NCBI GenBank assembly: GCA_011065065.1
Contig: JAAKFL010000024.1
Location: 1 to 15,733, forward strand
Direction: 5' to 3'
Source of the DNA: Chlamydiota bacterium
Lineage (GTDB): Bacteria > Chlamydiota > Chlamydiia > Chlamydiales > SLFE01
Length of the DNA: 15,733 nucleotides
Part shown: in pieces, positions 6,954-14,294 of the stretch
How the letters are laid out: every line of letters starts with the position of its first letter
Position numbering within the stretch: position 1 is the first letter of the stretch
Notes under the pieces: generated by a model
What the model saw: the letters and a program-made list of their open reading frames with translations, nothing else
What the model was told of the DNA's origin: nothing
Databases searched by the model: none
Translations under genes and position numbers: made by a program

Positions 6954-7640
6954 ATGGATTCCACATCAGGACTCAGCCAACCAAAAACATCTTTCACGAC
7001 AGTTGAATCAATTCAAGATCTCCCAGAGGAACTTTTAACCTATGTTTTTTCAGTCTTAGATCCAAAAGAATCGGCAACAGTTTCTTTAGTTTGTCATTCA
7101 TGGAATAACCTTACGAATGATGATCTTGTGTGGAAGATGAGAGCTCTCACATTAAAATACGATGTGAATCAAGGTGCTAAAAAGGGGTGGAAGGAGTTTG
7201 TTCACCGTTCCATTGTCCAACAAAATTGTGAAAACTATCTTTATGGAAGTGAAGAGAAGAGATCATTTTTTTTTAATAAAATTTCTCTCGAGAACTTTGT
7301 CAACTATCTTGCAGATAAAGATGTGTGGGAAACTCTCCCATATATTGATGATATCAATCAGTTCTTGATTTATGAAAATGCTCCCATGATCAAGGGAACT
7401 TTTCATGGAACCCCCGCTATTTCCGTACAGTATTATGTCCAAGATGAAGGAAATGTTGATAGCATTCGCATGTCCTCAATTATTACCCGTGAAAAACATG
7501 ATTTCTGGATTAATGTTACGCTTCCCTATGACCAACTTCTCATAGATTTAAAAAAGGTCAAACAACTGGCTCGCCATGGTTTTTTACACGATACTGATGG
7601 TTATGGGGCTGTGTCGTATAGTTTAGCAGGAGCGGCATAA
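6954..7640 (+). CDS. F-box protein
   Basis: Residues 18-63 of 228 are a clear F-box: IQDLPEELLTYVFSVLDP followed by ESATVSLVCHSWNNLTNDD and LVWKM, then the GWKEFVHR segment that often follows eukaryotic F-boxes. The F-box binds Skp1 of SCF ubiquitin ligases, and bacterial versions act as secreted effectors in host cells (established knowledge). The remaining 160 residues would hold the substrate-binding part, with beta-like segments around 145-195, but no known repeat (LRR, ankyrin) is seen. No signal peptide and no membrane segment, so export would need a type III or similar system. The ATG at 6954 is chosen because AGAGGG lies 7 nt upstream; the frame stays open further 5' but that overlaps the previous gene. 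It starts 31 nt after the translocase-like gene. Confidence 0.88.
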   Translation: MDSTSGLSQPKTSFTTVESIQDLPEELLTYVFSVLDPKESATVSLVCHSWNNLTNDDLVWKMRALTLKYDVNQGAKKGWKEFVHRSIVQQNCENYLYGSEEKRSFFFNKISLENFVNYLADKDVWETLPYIDDINQFLIYENAPMIKGTFHGTPAISVQYYVQDEGNVDSIRMSSIITREKHDFWINVTLPYDQLLIDLKKVKQLARHGFLHDTDGYGAVSYSLAGAA

Positions 7641-7656
7641 CAAGTTTTCAGGAAAT

Positions 7657-7761
7657 AACCACATCCTGTCCATCCTGTCCATCCTGACTATCCTTTTATC
7701 CTGTTTTTTTAGCACAAGATAACAGGATAAAAAGGATTGTAAGGATTAACAGGATGTAGTT
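7657..7761. repeat. 'catcctgtcc' palindromic element, copy 2
   Basis: An inverted repeat starting aaccacatcctgtcc and ending caggatgtagtt, with the loop agcacaagat. It carries one extra 10-nt catcctgtcc unit compared with copy 1 at 5220-5306 and lies in the opposite orientation. It directly follows the F-box gene and could also act as a terminator, since the loop-side arm has a run of seven T. Confidence 0.85.
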
Positions 7762-7850
7762 AAGGGGTCCATGAGGACTGGCTCACTTCGCGGTAAAATG
7801 GCCACACTCGAATATTGCAGGTAAATTCGTAATTCAATATACAGCTAGAC

Positions 7851-8531
7851 ATGGAACCCCTTCTGTATTCTCTCATTGCCTCCTCAATACTCCTTTTAGG
7901 AGGTTTCATCAGCACCGTCTTGAAAATCTCTAAAAGTGGCGTGAGCTTCATGCAGCACTTTGCTGCGGGTGTCATTTTTGCAGCAGTTTCGGTAGAGCTC
8001 ATCCCCATACTATTAAAATCACATCAGAAACTCGATATCGTCATAGGATTCCTATTAGGAGTGGGTGCCATGCTCCTCATCCGCACTCTTGGTCAGAAAT
8101 ATGAAACGACTCCCATCGGCATGATCACAGGAATCGGTGTCGACCTTTGGATCGATGGAATCTTGATAGGATTATCATTTATCGCAGCTAAAGAAAGCGG
8201 AATCATTATCACCACCGCCTTGTGCATTGAAGTGGCTTTTTTGGGAATGGCTCTCCTTCCCACAATGAAAAATAAGGGAATTTCCCTGGGAATTAGAGTG
8301 CTCACAATATTAGGCCTAGCACTACTTCTTCCTTTTGGAACAGCAACAGGGTTAGAAGTCATCCATAATCTTCCTGAAACATTTTTCGAGGGAACACTCG
8401 CTTTTGGGGTTGCCGCATTGCTCTATCTTGTTACCGAGGAACTCCTTTTCGAAGCTCACCAGGAAGTAGATTCCGTTTTTGGTTCAGCAGCATTCTTCAT
8501 CGGTTTTCTCATAATTCTTCTAATTCATTGA
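7851..8531 (+). CDS. ZIP-family-like metal transporter
   Basis: A 226-residue inner-membrane protein with about 7-8 hydrophobic segments (near 5-24, 34-55, 62-79, 88-112, 117-137, 145-163, 182-199, 208-225). The pattern fits the ZIP family of divalent-cation permeases (ZupT group): H36 and E49 in QHFAAGVIFAAVSVELIP, the DLWIDGILIG motif at 98-106 where ZIP proteins usually have HNxxDG, E127 in CIEVAFLG where they usually have HExP, and a final TEELLFEAH. The two transport-site histidines are thus replaced (D98, and Cys-Ile before E127), so metal choice may differ or transport may be lost. The ATG at 7851 lacks a ribosome site. A TATACA at 7838-7843 would give a leaderless transcript, which is only a guess. 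Confidence 0.72.
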   Translation: MEPLLYSLIASSILLLGGFISTVLKISKSGVSFMQHFAAGVIFAAVSVELIPILLKSHQKLDIVIGFLLGVGAMLLIRTLGQKYETTPIGMITGIGVDLWIDGILIGLSFIAAKESGIIITTALCIEVAFLGMALLPTMKNKGISLGIRVLTILGLALLLPFGTATGLEVIHNLPETFFEGTLAFGVAALLYLVTEELLFEAHQEVDSVFGSAAFFIGFLIILLIH

Positions 8532-8556
8532 CAAGTCTATGCCCATGGTTTATAGG
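8528..8556 (+). promoter_or_regulatory. Sigma-70-type promoter before the receiver gene
   Basis: A consensus -35 box TTGACA (8528-8533) is followed after 17 nt by TATAGG (8551-8556). Transcription would start near 8563, about 23 nt before the ATG at 8586. The -35 box overlaps the TGA stop of the upstream transporter gene, so the receiver gene probably has its own promoter. Confidence 0.5.
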
Positions 8557-8585
8557 TTATAAAAAAAAGTCAAGGAGTGTTCAAA

Positions 8586-8978
8586 ATGAACGAAAAGAGT
8601 AACGAATTTGCAGGAACAAGGATTCTGATTGTCGAAGACAATCCTATAAATCAAGTTGTGACGAAGGAAAATCTCGAAAAAGTCGGGTGTCAAGTTGATA
8701 TGGTCGGAAGCGGAAAAGAAGCTCTCGTCCTGATTCCAGATAATACATATGATTTTATCTTCATGGACATCCAAATGCCAGATATGGATGGATACGAAGC
8801 CACGAAACAAATCCGAGCTAAAGAAAAAAATGGCAAAAAGACCTTAATTATAGCTCTAACTGCCAATGTCACACCAGAGGATAGGGAAAAATGTTTTCAG
8901 GCTGGAATGGATGATTACATTCCAAAGCCCATAGAGCTCAATACGTTAGCTAATATGCTTCGTAAACACAGTAATTAA
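8586..8978 (+). CDS. Stand-alone receiver-domain response regulator
   Basis: A 130-residue protein made almost wholly of one CheY-like receiver domain (about 11-127). Acidic pocket E17 and D18 (ILIVEDNPINQ), phospho-acceptor D61 in FMDIQMPDMDG, switch threonine T92 (ALTAN) and K114 in IPKPI are all present, so it should be phosphorylatable. The DNPINQ and MDIQMPxMDG wording is typical of the receiver parts of hybrid sensor kinases and phosphorelay proteins (established knowledge). There is no output domain. It could be a phosphorelay shuttle or a detached part of a hybrid kinase; no kinase lies in the window. The ATG at 8586 follows AAGGAG (8572-8577); an in-frame GTG at 8577 overlaps that site and is rejected. 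Confidence 0.93.
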   Translation: MNEKSNEFAGTRILIVEDNPINQVVTKENLEKVGCQVDMVGSGKEALVLIPDNTYDFIFMDIQMPDMDGYEATKQIRAKEKNGKKTLIIALTANVTPEDREKCFQAGMDDYIPKPIELNTLANMLRKHSN

Positions 8979-8982
8979 TAAA

Positions 8983-9004
8983 CTCGACTTTGTACAAAGT
9001 CGAG
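8983..9004. terminator. Perfect 22-nt palindrome between convergent genes
   Basis: Arms ctcgactttgt and acaaagtcgag are exact complements with no loop bases. It lies 5 nt after the receiver gene and 6 nt from the end of rimO on the other strand. This position suggests a shared terminator, although no T-run follows. An operator is possible but less likely between gene ends. Confidence 0.45.
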
Positions 9005-9010
9005 GTAGCG

Positions 9011-10411
9011 TTAACCGACAACTCTGCCTAAAAGATCGTAGCCAGCGACTCCTGTGATTTCCACGTCGTAAAATTCCCCAAATGCTGTCACAAGACTTCC
9101 ATCATTAATGATCACTTGCCCATCCACTTCGGGACATTGCCCTTGATGACGTCCTCGCATCAGGAGATCTGACTCGGGATGATACCCCTCAACCACAACT
9201 CTTAGGGTCCGACCCACAAGCTTTTGATTCAATTTCTCCACTTTCTTCAATTGAAGCCCTGCAAGTCTTCGATGACGTTTTCCTTTTACCTTGTCTGATA
9301 TTTGGTCAGACAAGGTGGCAGCATGACTCCCCTCCTCAGGCGAAAATTGAAAAATCCCCACATTATCCAAGGGATATTCCTGAATAAATTGGGACAGCTC
9401 TTCAAACTGCTCTTGAGTTTCCCCTGGATACCCGACAATTAAACTGGTTCGGATGGTAAAATCGGGTATTCTCTCACGAAGATTGGTAATCACTCGGATA
9501 ATATCTTCTTTCGATGTCGCCCGTCGCATCGACTTCAAAATATCGTTATTGACATGTTGAATAGGCATATCCAGATAACGACAAATACGACCGTCTGTGC
9601 GAATCAGCTCGATCAGATCATCATTAATCTCATCAGGATAGACATAGAGAAGCCTCAGCCAGAAATCTCTCTCATCTTGCAAAAGCTCCTTTAGCAAATG
9701 GACAAGACCGTCAGATTTTCGAAAACCTAAATCTTTCCCCCAATCTCCAAGATCCTGGGCAATCAAAATAATCTCTTTAACCCCTTGATCCAGAAGCAAT
9801 TTTAACTCTTTAAGAATCCGTTCCACCGGCTTACTTTTCAAGGGTCCTTTGATATTGGGAATGATACAGTAGGCACACCGTTTGCGGCACCCTTCGGCAA
9901 TTTTGAGATAGGCATAATGATGAGGAGTGGAAATTTGTCTGGGCACTTCCCCGGCCTCGAGATAGCTTCGAGTTGAAGTGATTTGAAACCCTTGTTCTTC
10001 AGCTTCAACTGCTTTTAAAATTCCTTCGACATCACCGGAACCCAAAAAATAGTCCACATTAGGATGATGTTCCTTGATCTGATCACTATGAGTTTGGACC
10101 ATGCAACCTGTGACAATCACCTTCGCCCCCTCTTTTCTCTCGTCCATCGCCTCATCTATCACCGATAAAGCTTCGTCTCGTGACGCCTCAAGAAATCCAC
10201 AGGTATTGATGATGATATAATCAGATTCCGGCATGTCATTGGCGACCTGGTACCCTGCCTTAAGGAGAATCCCGAGCATGACCTCCGTATCAACCAGATT
10301 TCGAGGACATCCGAGGCTAATAAAATAAACCTGATTCCCCCTGAGGCAGAATCGGCTTCCACCCTCTGGTTCACTGGCCACTACTGGAGTCTCTTGATAC
10401 ATCTTAAGCAT
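9011..10411 (-). CDS. rimO: Ribosomal protein S12 methylthiotransferase RimO
   Basis: A radical-SAM enzyme that adds a methylthio group to the conserved aspartate (D88 in E. coli numbering) of ribosomal protein S12, using two 4Fe-4S clusters; cytoplasmic. Domain order in 466 residues: N-terminal UPF0004 domain with C35 (SLGCPRNLVDTE), C71 (NTCGF) and C103 (GCM); radical-SAM core with C175, C179 and C182 (GCRKRCAYC); C-terminal TRAM domain from about 396. The SLGCPRNLVDTE wording separates RimO from the tRNA enzyme MiaB. The ATG at 10411 is supported by AAAGGA (complement of 10419-10424), 7 nt upstream. The N-terminal about 25 residues before the UPF0004 domain are slightly longer than usual and a downstream ATG at 10402 is possible. 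All catalytic cysteines are intact. Confidence 0.96.
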   Translation of the reverse strand: MLKMYQETPVVASEPEGGSRFCLRGNQVYFISLGCPRNLVDTEVMLGILLKAGYQVANDMPESDYIIINTCGFLEASRDEALSVIDEAMDERKEGAKVIVTGCMVQTHSDQIKEHHPNVDYFLGSGDVEGILKAVEAEEQGFQITSTRSYLEAGEVPRQISTPHHYAYLKIAEGCRKRCAYCIIPNIKGPLKSKPVERILKELKLLLDQGVKEIILIAQDLGDWGKDLGFRKSDGLVHLLKELLQDERDFWLRLLYVYPDEINDDLIELIRTDGRICRYLDMPIQHVNNDILKSMRRATSKEDIIRVITNLRERIPDFTIRTSLIVGYPGETQEQFEELSQFIQEYPLDNVGIFQFSPEEGSHAATLSDQISDKVKGKRHRRLAGLQLKKVEKLNQKLVGRTLRVVVEGYHPESDLLMRGRHQGQCPEVDGQVIINDGSLVTAFGEFYDVEITGVAGYDLLGRVVG

Positions 10412-10430
10412 ATTTTTGTCCTTTGATCGT

Positions 10431-10478
10431 TATACCGATCGTGTTTCAAAAATCGGTTTTTGAAACACGATCGGTATA
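10431..10478. repeat. Perfect 48-nt hairpin of the GATCG family
   Basis: Two 22-nt arms (10431-10452 and 10457-10478) pair perfectly around a TCGG tetraloop. The outer arm tataccgatcgtgttt is shared with the hairpin at 3242-3317. It lies 20 nt upstream of the rimO start, so on that strand it would be in the leader or promoter region. Confidence 0.85.
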
Positions 10479-10479
10479 T

Positions 10480-10643
10480 AACCCAAGTGTCCACCTATGA
10501 AGCATCCATCTAAAAACAGATTTTCCTCGTGCGAAAAAGGTCTATTTTTGCCTACTCTCATGGAGTATGTAAAAAAATAGCCCTTTTCCTCACAAGAAAA
10601 ATCTGCATTTTATCTGAATACTTCATAGGTGGACACTTGGGTT
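10480..10643. repeat. Long imperfect palindrome
   Basis: The ends aacccaagtgtccacctatg and cataggtggacacttgggtt are exact complements over 23 nt (10480-10502 and 10621-10643, through gaag/cttc). Pairing continues with mismatches (cagattttcct with agaaaaatctg, ggtctattttt with aaaaatagccc) to a small central loop tcatg at 10558-10562. Total 164 nt. It abuts the GATCG hairpin. Confidence 0.85.
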
Positions 10644-10700
10644 TATAGGATTAAATTATAGAAAAAACTGGGATTATTGGCCATGAATGAAAAACACCAG

Positions 10701-10728
10701 TTGCAAAAAAAACTGTGATAAATAGAAT
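10701..10728 (+). promoter_or_regulatory. Possible promoter for the ATP-grasp/HD operon
   Basis: TTGCAA at 10701-10706 and TAGAAT at 10723-10728, 16 nt apart, would start transcription about 80 nt before the ATG. The -10 part lies inside the loop of the small hairpin at 10714-10751. Only moderate consensus. Confidence 0.3.
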
Positions 10729-10815
10729 TATGTAATGATTTACTTATCACAACCTTACGAGTCTCGTTGGGATGGTGTTTAGGAATAATCTCTATGACTC
10801 TAAGGGATGGTGGGG

Positions 10816-11991
10816 ATGGTGAATAAACCAAAAAAAATCTTGCTTACAGGTGGTCGGTCAACGATCGCCCTCGAACTAGCCAGACAGTTCAAAGCAAGTG
10901 GCCATACAGTCTATGTAGCAGATTGCAAAAAGTTGCACATCTGCCGTTTTTCGAATTCGATCAAAAAAAGTTTTTCTACCCCCAGCCCCCGTTATTATCC
11001 AGATGAATTCATTGAAAAGTTAATTCAAATTATCGAAGAGAACGATATTGATCTGTTGATTCCCACTTGTGAAGAAATCATGTATATTTCTGGACATCTT
11101 GAATCGTTCCCCAAGAGTTGTCAAGTATTCTGTTCATCATTTGATATAATTCACGAATTACACAGCAAATGGTTGTTTAATCAAAAAGTTGAATCCATCG
11201 GCCTGACAGTCCCAAAAACGCAGTTGGTCCGCAACCAGGAGGACTTGAATCGAGTCGACATAGCACCACCCTACGTTTTGAAAGCGACCTATTCTCGGGC
11301 ATGTCAGAATTTAGTTCTTGTAGAACCAAACACAAATCAACCGCATATTGCATTTGAACCATATAATCCCTGGGTGGCGCAAAAGTGGATTGATGGAGAA
11401 AAGTATTGCACTTACAGCGTGGTTCACAATGGAAAAATCCACGCTCAGGCCATCTACCCCGTCCGTTTTACAGTTGATGGAAGTTCCTGCATCACATTTG
11501 AAGCAATTAGGCACGAGAAGATTTTTGAGTGGGTGACCCATTTTATGGAAGCGACAAAGTTTACGGGACAAGTCGCCTTCGACTTTATCCAACAAAATGA
11601 TGGCTCACTTTACGCGATTGAATGCAATCCACGGGCAACCCACGGACTTCACATGTACACACTTGAAGACAAGCTACCCCAAGCGTTCTTTGGTGAAAAT
11701 GAGACTGTCATCAAACCGAAACTTGGGACACAACGACAACTTGCGATTGGAATGGCCGCATTTGGCTGGCGGCAAGTGAATCGGAAAAGTGATCTTCCCC
11801 CCTTCCATAAAATATTTTTTAATGTCAAAGATGTCGTATTTTCAAAACAGGATCCTAAACCCTTTATTTCGATGTCTTTTATATTTCCCATGTATTGGCT
11901 GACGAGCAAAAAATATGGCATTAGTATTGCTGAAGCCTACACCCACGATATGGAATGGAACGGCGATCGTCTCACAACAAATCAACCTTGA
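10816..11991 (+). CDS. ATP-grasp enzyme, substrate unknown
   Basis: A 391-residue cytoplasmic protein. N-terminal Rossmann-like part: KKILLTGGRSTIALELARQF, then DLLIPTCEEIMYI near 80-90. The ATP-grasp fold follows: PYVLKATYSR with the ATP-binding lysine near 156, the AQKWIDGEKY hinge near 188-197, and the metal-binding end VAFDFIQQNDGSLYAIECNPRATHG with E269 and N271. This layout is shared with carbamoyl-phosphate-synthase-like and peptide-ligase-like proteins that join a carboxylate to an amine or similar group; the substrate is not visible. The C-terminal about 90 residues are not recognised. Start: ATG at 10816 fits AAGGG at 10802-10806; ATG at 10807 and GTG at 10819 are alternatives. The HD gene starts 6 nt after the stop, so they form an operon. 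Confidence 0.85.
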   Translation: MVNKPKKILLTGGRSTIALELARQFKASGHTVYVADCKKLHICRFSNSIKKSFSTPSPRYYPDEFIEKLIQIIEENDIDLLIPTCEEIMYISGHLESFPKSCQVFCSSFDIIHELHSKWLFNQKVESIGLTVPKTQLVRNQEDLNRVDIAPPYVLKATYSRACQNLVLVEPNTNQPHIAFEPYNPWVAQKWIDGEKYCTYSVVHNGKIHAQAIYPVRFTVDGSSCITFEAIRHEKIFEWVTHFMEATKFTGQVAFDFIQQNDGSLYAIECNPRATHGLHMYTLEDKLPQAFFGENETVIKPKLGTQRQLAIGMAAFGWRQVNRKSDLPPFHKIFFNVKDVVFSKQDPKPFISMSFIFPMYWLTSKKYGISIAEAYTHDMEWNGDRLTTNQP

Positions 11992-11997
11992 TTCTTT

Positions 11998-12741
11998 ATG
12001 CGTTTAATTTTTTGTTATTTTCTATTTTATGCGACTGCTTTGTTTGGCGATGCTTTTGATGATCTCGTGACAGCATATGAAAAATACGGAGGAGATAAAT
12101 ACATGATCTGTGAAGAGATCATTCAAACATCTCATGTGCTGCAAGCTGCCTACATCGCGAATGAAGCGGGAGCTCCCGAAAACATTGTGATCGGTCTTCT
12201 TTTTCATGATATTGGTCAGGTGGCCATAAAAGAAAACGTGGGAAATATTGAGGTTCTTCACAGGTACCATGATGATATTGGTGAAGAGTGGTTAGAGGAA
12301 CGAGGTTTCCCTGAAAAAGTCTGTAAACTCGTAAAATTTCACACTTTAGCAAAAGTGGTGCTGTGTATGGAAGACGAGGAGTATTTTGAACACCTTTCTT
12401 TGGCTTCGAAAGAAAGCTATTACTACCAAAGAGATAAGTATTTAAATGAGCCAGGTCAGCTCTCTCTCGACAGATTCAACGCCCTCCCATACCGCGAAGA
12501 CATTTTGACGTCGCGCAAGTGTGATGACATGGCAAAAATAGCTGGAATGGATCCAGATCACTTTATCGCGTACAAGGAAATGATTGAACGAGTGATTCGA
12601 GGTAAAGGAAAACCAGCTCAAAATCCTGAATGGAGAGAAACCGTGAACGCACTCCATCGCGAAATGTGCCGAGATCGGTCTTCATTTGAGGAAATGATGA
12701 AAAACAGAATTAAATCCCCTCGGAATCTCCCACATCTATGA
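11998..12741 (+). CDS. PhnZ-like HD-domain protein with signal peptide
   Basis: A 247-residue HD-domain protein. Candidate metal ligands: H46 (QTSHVLQAAYIA), H70 and D71 (LLFHDIGQ), H91 (RYHDDIGEEWLEERGF), H115 (KFHTLAKVV) and D176 (SRKCDD). Spacing and flanking words match PhnZ, the di-iron oxygenase that cleaves 2-amino-1-hydroxyethylphosphonate (compared from memory), including LSLASKESYYYQ. HDIGQ replaces HDxGH, and the PhnZ tyrosine before the first histidine aligns with M36, so the reaction may differ. Residues 1-17 (MRLIFCYFLFYATALFG) look like a signal peptide, unusual for this family. No ribosome site precedes the ATG; translation is probably coupled to the ATP-grasp gene 6 nt upstream. 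The 3' end overlaps the convergent dehydrogenase gene by 32 nt. Confidence 0.82.
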   Translation: MRLIFCYFLFYATALFGDAFDDLVTAYEKYGGDKYMICEEIIQTSHVLQAAYIANEAGAPENIVIGLLFHDIGQVAIKENVGNIEVLHRYHDDIGEEWLEERGFPEKVCKLVKFHTLAKVVLCMEDEEYFEHLSLASKESYYYQRDKYLNEPGQLSLDRFNALPYREDILTSRKCDDMAKIAGMDPDHFIAYKEMIERVIRGKGKPAQNPEWRETVNALHREMCRDRSSFEEMMKNRIKSPRNLPHL

Positions 12742-13672
12742 CAATCTTACCACGGGCTCTACCCGTTTCACTTTTGGCGTGGGCGTCTGCTACGTGAGAC
12801 AACGGAAATGTAGAATCAATCACAGAACGCAACTTTCCATCTTTGACAAGATCATAAAGTTCGTACAAATCGTCTTGATTGCTTTTAAGCAGCACCATAT
12901 AGGACTTTTTCTTGCTGAAGAGAACTCGTTGCTTCAACCAATCCCAAAAGACTTTTATGCTTGGTAAAGCTGAAATAAAAATACCATTTTCATTTAAGAC
13001 TTGTCGGCAGGTTGTGAGAGTTTCGTGACCAATCGTGTCAAAAACGATATCTTGATCTTTCACAACATCCTGAAACTTCTCTTTCGTGTAATCGATCACA
13101 TGGTCAGCACCAAGACCTTTGACAAGATCCACGTTTTTCCCACTGCACACAGCGGTCACTTCGGCTCCAAAGGACTTAGCAATCTGAACCGCATAAGTGC
13201 CAACTCCTCCCGACCCCCCAATGATCAAAATCTTCTCACCTGATGTTGGTGTTCGGTATTTTGTGAACGCTTGCCATGCGGTCATTCCGGCAAGAGGAAT
13301 GGCAGCCGCTTCCTGATGACTCAGCGACTTGGGCTTTAAAGCCACAACTGATTGATTGGCAGAAACATATTCTGCATAGGCTCCGATCGCTCCTGGTTCC
13401 AGACAACAAAATACCTCATCTCCAGGCAGGAAACCTTTAACATTATCTCCGACCTCTACAATCAGGCCCGAAACATCAAATCCCAAAGTTGATGGAAAGG
13501 ATATGGGGAAAATCCACTTCACGTGTCCGCTTCGGATCTTCCAATCAACGGGGTTCACGCTGGAAGCCAGGACTCGTATCAACACTTCATCACGCATGGG
13601 TTCTGGCTGAGACCTTTCTCCATACTGAAGAACCTCCCTACCTCCAAATTTTTCAATAAAAACCGCTTTCAT
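12710..13672 (-). CDS. Zinc-free medium-chain dehydrogenase/quinone-oxidoreductase-like protein
   Basis: A 320-residue NAD(P)-dependent oxidoreductase of the MDR superfamily, quinone-reductase branch. An N-terminal GroES-like domain carries SSVNPVDWKIRSG (about 38-49) and PSTLGFDVSG; the Rossmann domain has IIGGSGGVGTYAVQIAK (nucleotide loop near 152-158) and GADHVIDYTKE. The catalytic-zinc cysteine and histidine of alcohol dehydrogenases are absent, as in quinone or enoyl reductases. The C-terminal ends ARGKIVIDV, also typical. The substrate is probably a quinone or an alpha,beta-unsaturated carbonyl (family knowledge). The ATG at 13672 is chosen over an in-frame GTG at 13678, with AAGAG about 10 nt upstream. 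It is convergent with, and overlaps, the HD gene by 32 nt. Confidence 0.92.
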   Translation of the reverse strand: MKAVFIEKFGGREVLQYGERSQPEPMRDEVLIRVLASSVNPVDWKIRSGHVKWIFPISFPSTLGFDVSGLIVEVGDNVKGFLPGDEVFCCLEPGAIGAYAEYVSANQSVVALKPKSLSHQEAAAIPLAGMTAWQAFTKYRTPTSGEKILIIGGSGGVGTYAVQIAKSFGAEVTAVCSGKNVDLVKGLGADHVIDYTKEKFQDVVKDQDIVFDTIGHETLTTCRQVLNENGIFISALPSIKVFWDWLKQRVLFSKKKSYMVLLKSNQDDLYELYDLVKDGKLRSVIDSTFPLSHVADAHAKSETGRARGKIVIDVGDSEGI

Positions 13673-13814
13673 AGCCACATACTCTTTTTAAAAAAAACTA
13701 TCTAAGATTTTGAAATTAATGTAAAATCATAAGATTTTAGCAGTCTTTAGTTGGTTCTTTATCTAAAATTAATGTTTTCCGATTAGGATGACTCTTTAAA
13801 TGTAGGAGAAAAAC

Positions 13815-14135
13815 ATGTCAGAAAGCATAAGAATCACAAGTGATGACAGATTAGCCGAGTTCCATCGAGAGCTTGAACTGATTGCTCGTGACTACAAAAA
13901 GATTAATCAGGTGCCCTCAGAAGTGAACCCAAATTCATTTGCTTTTGAATTCCTGAAATTGTCACGGGAAATGGAATTTGAGCTTTTGGACAATATCGTC
14001 AGTCACATTAAGTCGAAGAATTCCATTGATAAAGTGGCCCAGAAATTTGTCTTGAAGTTGTTAAGAGGTGATTTAAACGTCGCAGAAGATCGTTACGAAA
14101 ATCTCGTACACCTCGCCAAGATTTATATAAAATGA
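13815..14135 (+). CDS. Small helical protein, family not recognised
   Basis: A 106-residue soluble protein with many charged residues and predicted mostly helical. It has no signal peptide, membrane segment or cysteine. Segments of note are DDRLAEFHRELELIARDYKK at 10-29, then an Asn/Pro-rich turn (VPSEVNPNSFAF), and SIDKVAQKFVLKLLRGDLNV. The length and look suggest a small chaperone-like or regulatory protein, but that is not evidence of function. The start is secure: AGGAGA at 13804-13809, five nt before the ATG. It is isolated, with no close same-strand partner. I do not recognise a family. Confidence 0.75.
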   Translation: MSESIRITSDDRLAEFHRELELIARDYKKINQVPSEVNPNSFAFEFLKLSREMEFELLDNIVSHIKSKNSIDKVAQKFVLKLLRGDLNVAEDRYENLVHLAKIYIK

Positions 14136-14294
14136 GGCCATAAGAGGCTGTTTACAAATTTGGAATCAGCTTATCCAATTTTTTGGGCAAGGTGGATCTT
14201 ATTTCCATCATTAACTCCTTTGTTGTGACGATTTTGCGAATAGTTTATCTGAAAAAGTCCAAATCCGTCTAGATATAAAAATTTTTTGGTAAAA

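Larger units (their letters stand above)
10412..10815. other. 404-nt divergent spacer with two palindromes
   Basis: Between the starts of rimO (-) and the ATP-grasp gene (+). It contains a 48-nt perfect hairpin (10431-10478), an abutting 164-nt palindrome (10480-10643), then about 170 nt with a smaller hairpin (arms tgtgataa at 10714-10721 and ttatcaca at 10744-10751) and a possible promoter. No gene is supported. Confidence 0.7.

Noticed and set aside
10643..10831. 62-residue minus-strand open frame in the divergent spacer
   Set aside because: It starts inside the ATP-grasp gene, ends in the palindrome, and the product has no recognisable features.
11311..11595. Antisense open frame within the ATP-grasp gene
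   Set aside because: It is a shadow of a well-supported coding region, with no ribosome site or family match.
14136..14294. Possible insertion-sequence remnant (gaggctgtttacaaa wording)
   Set aside because: Only a few bases resemble known element ends, and no inverted partner or transposase fragment is visible.
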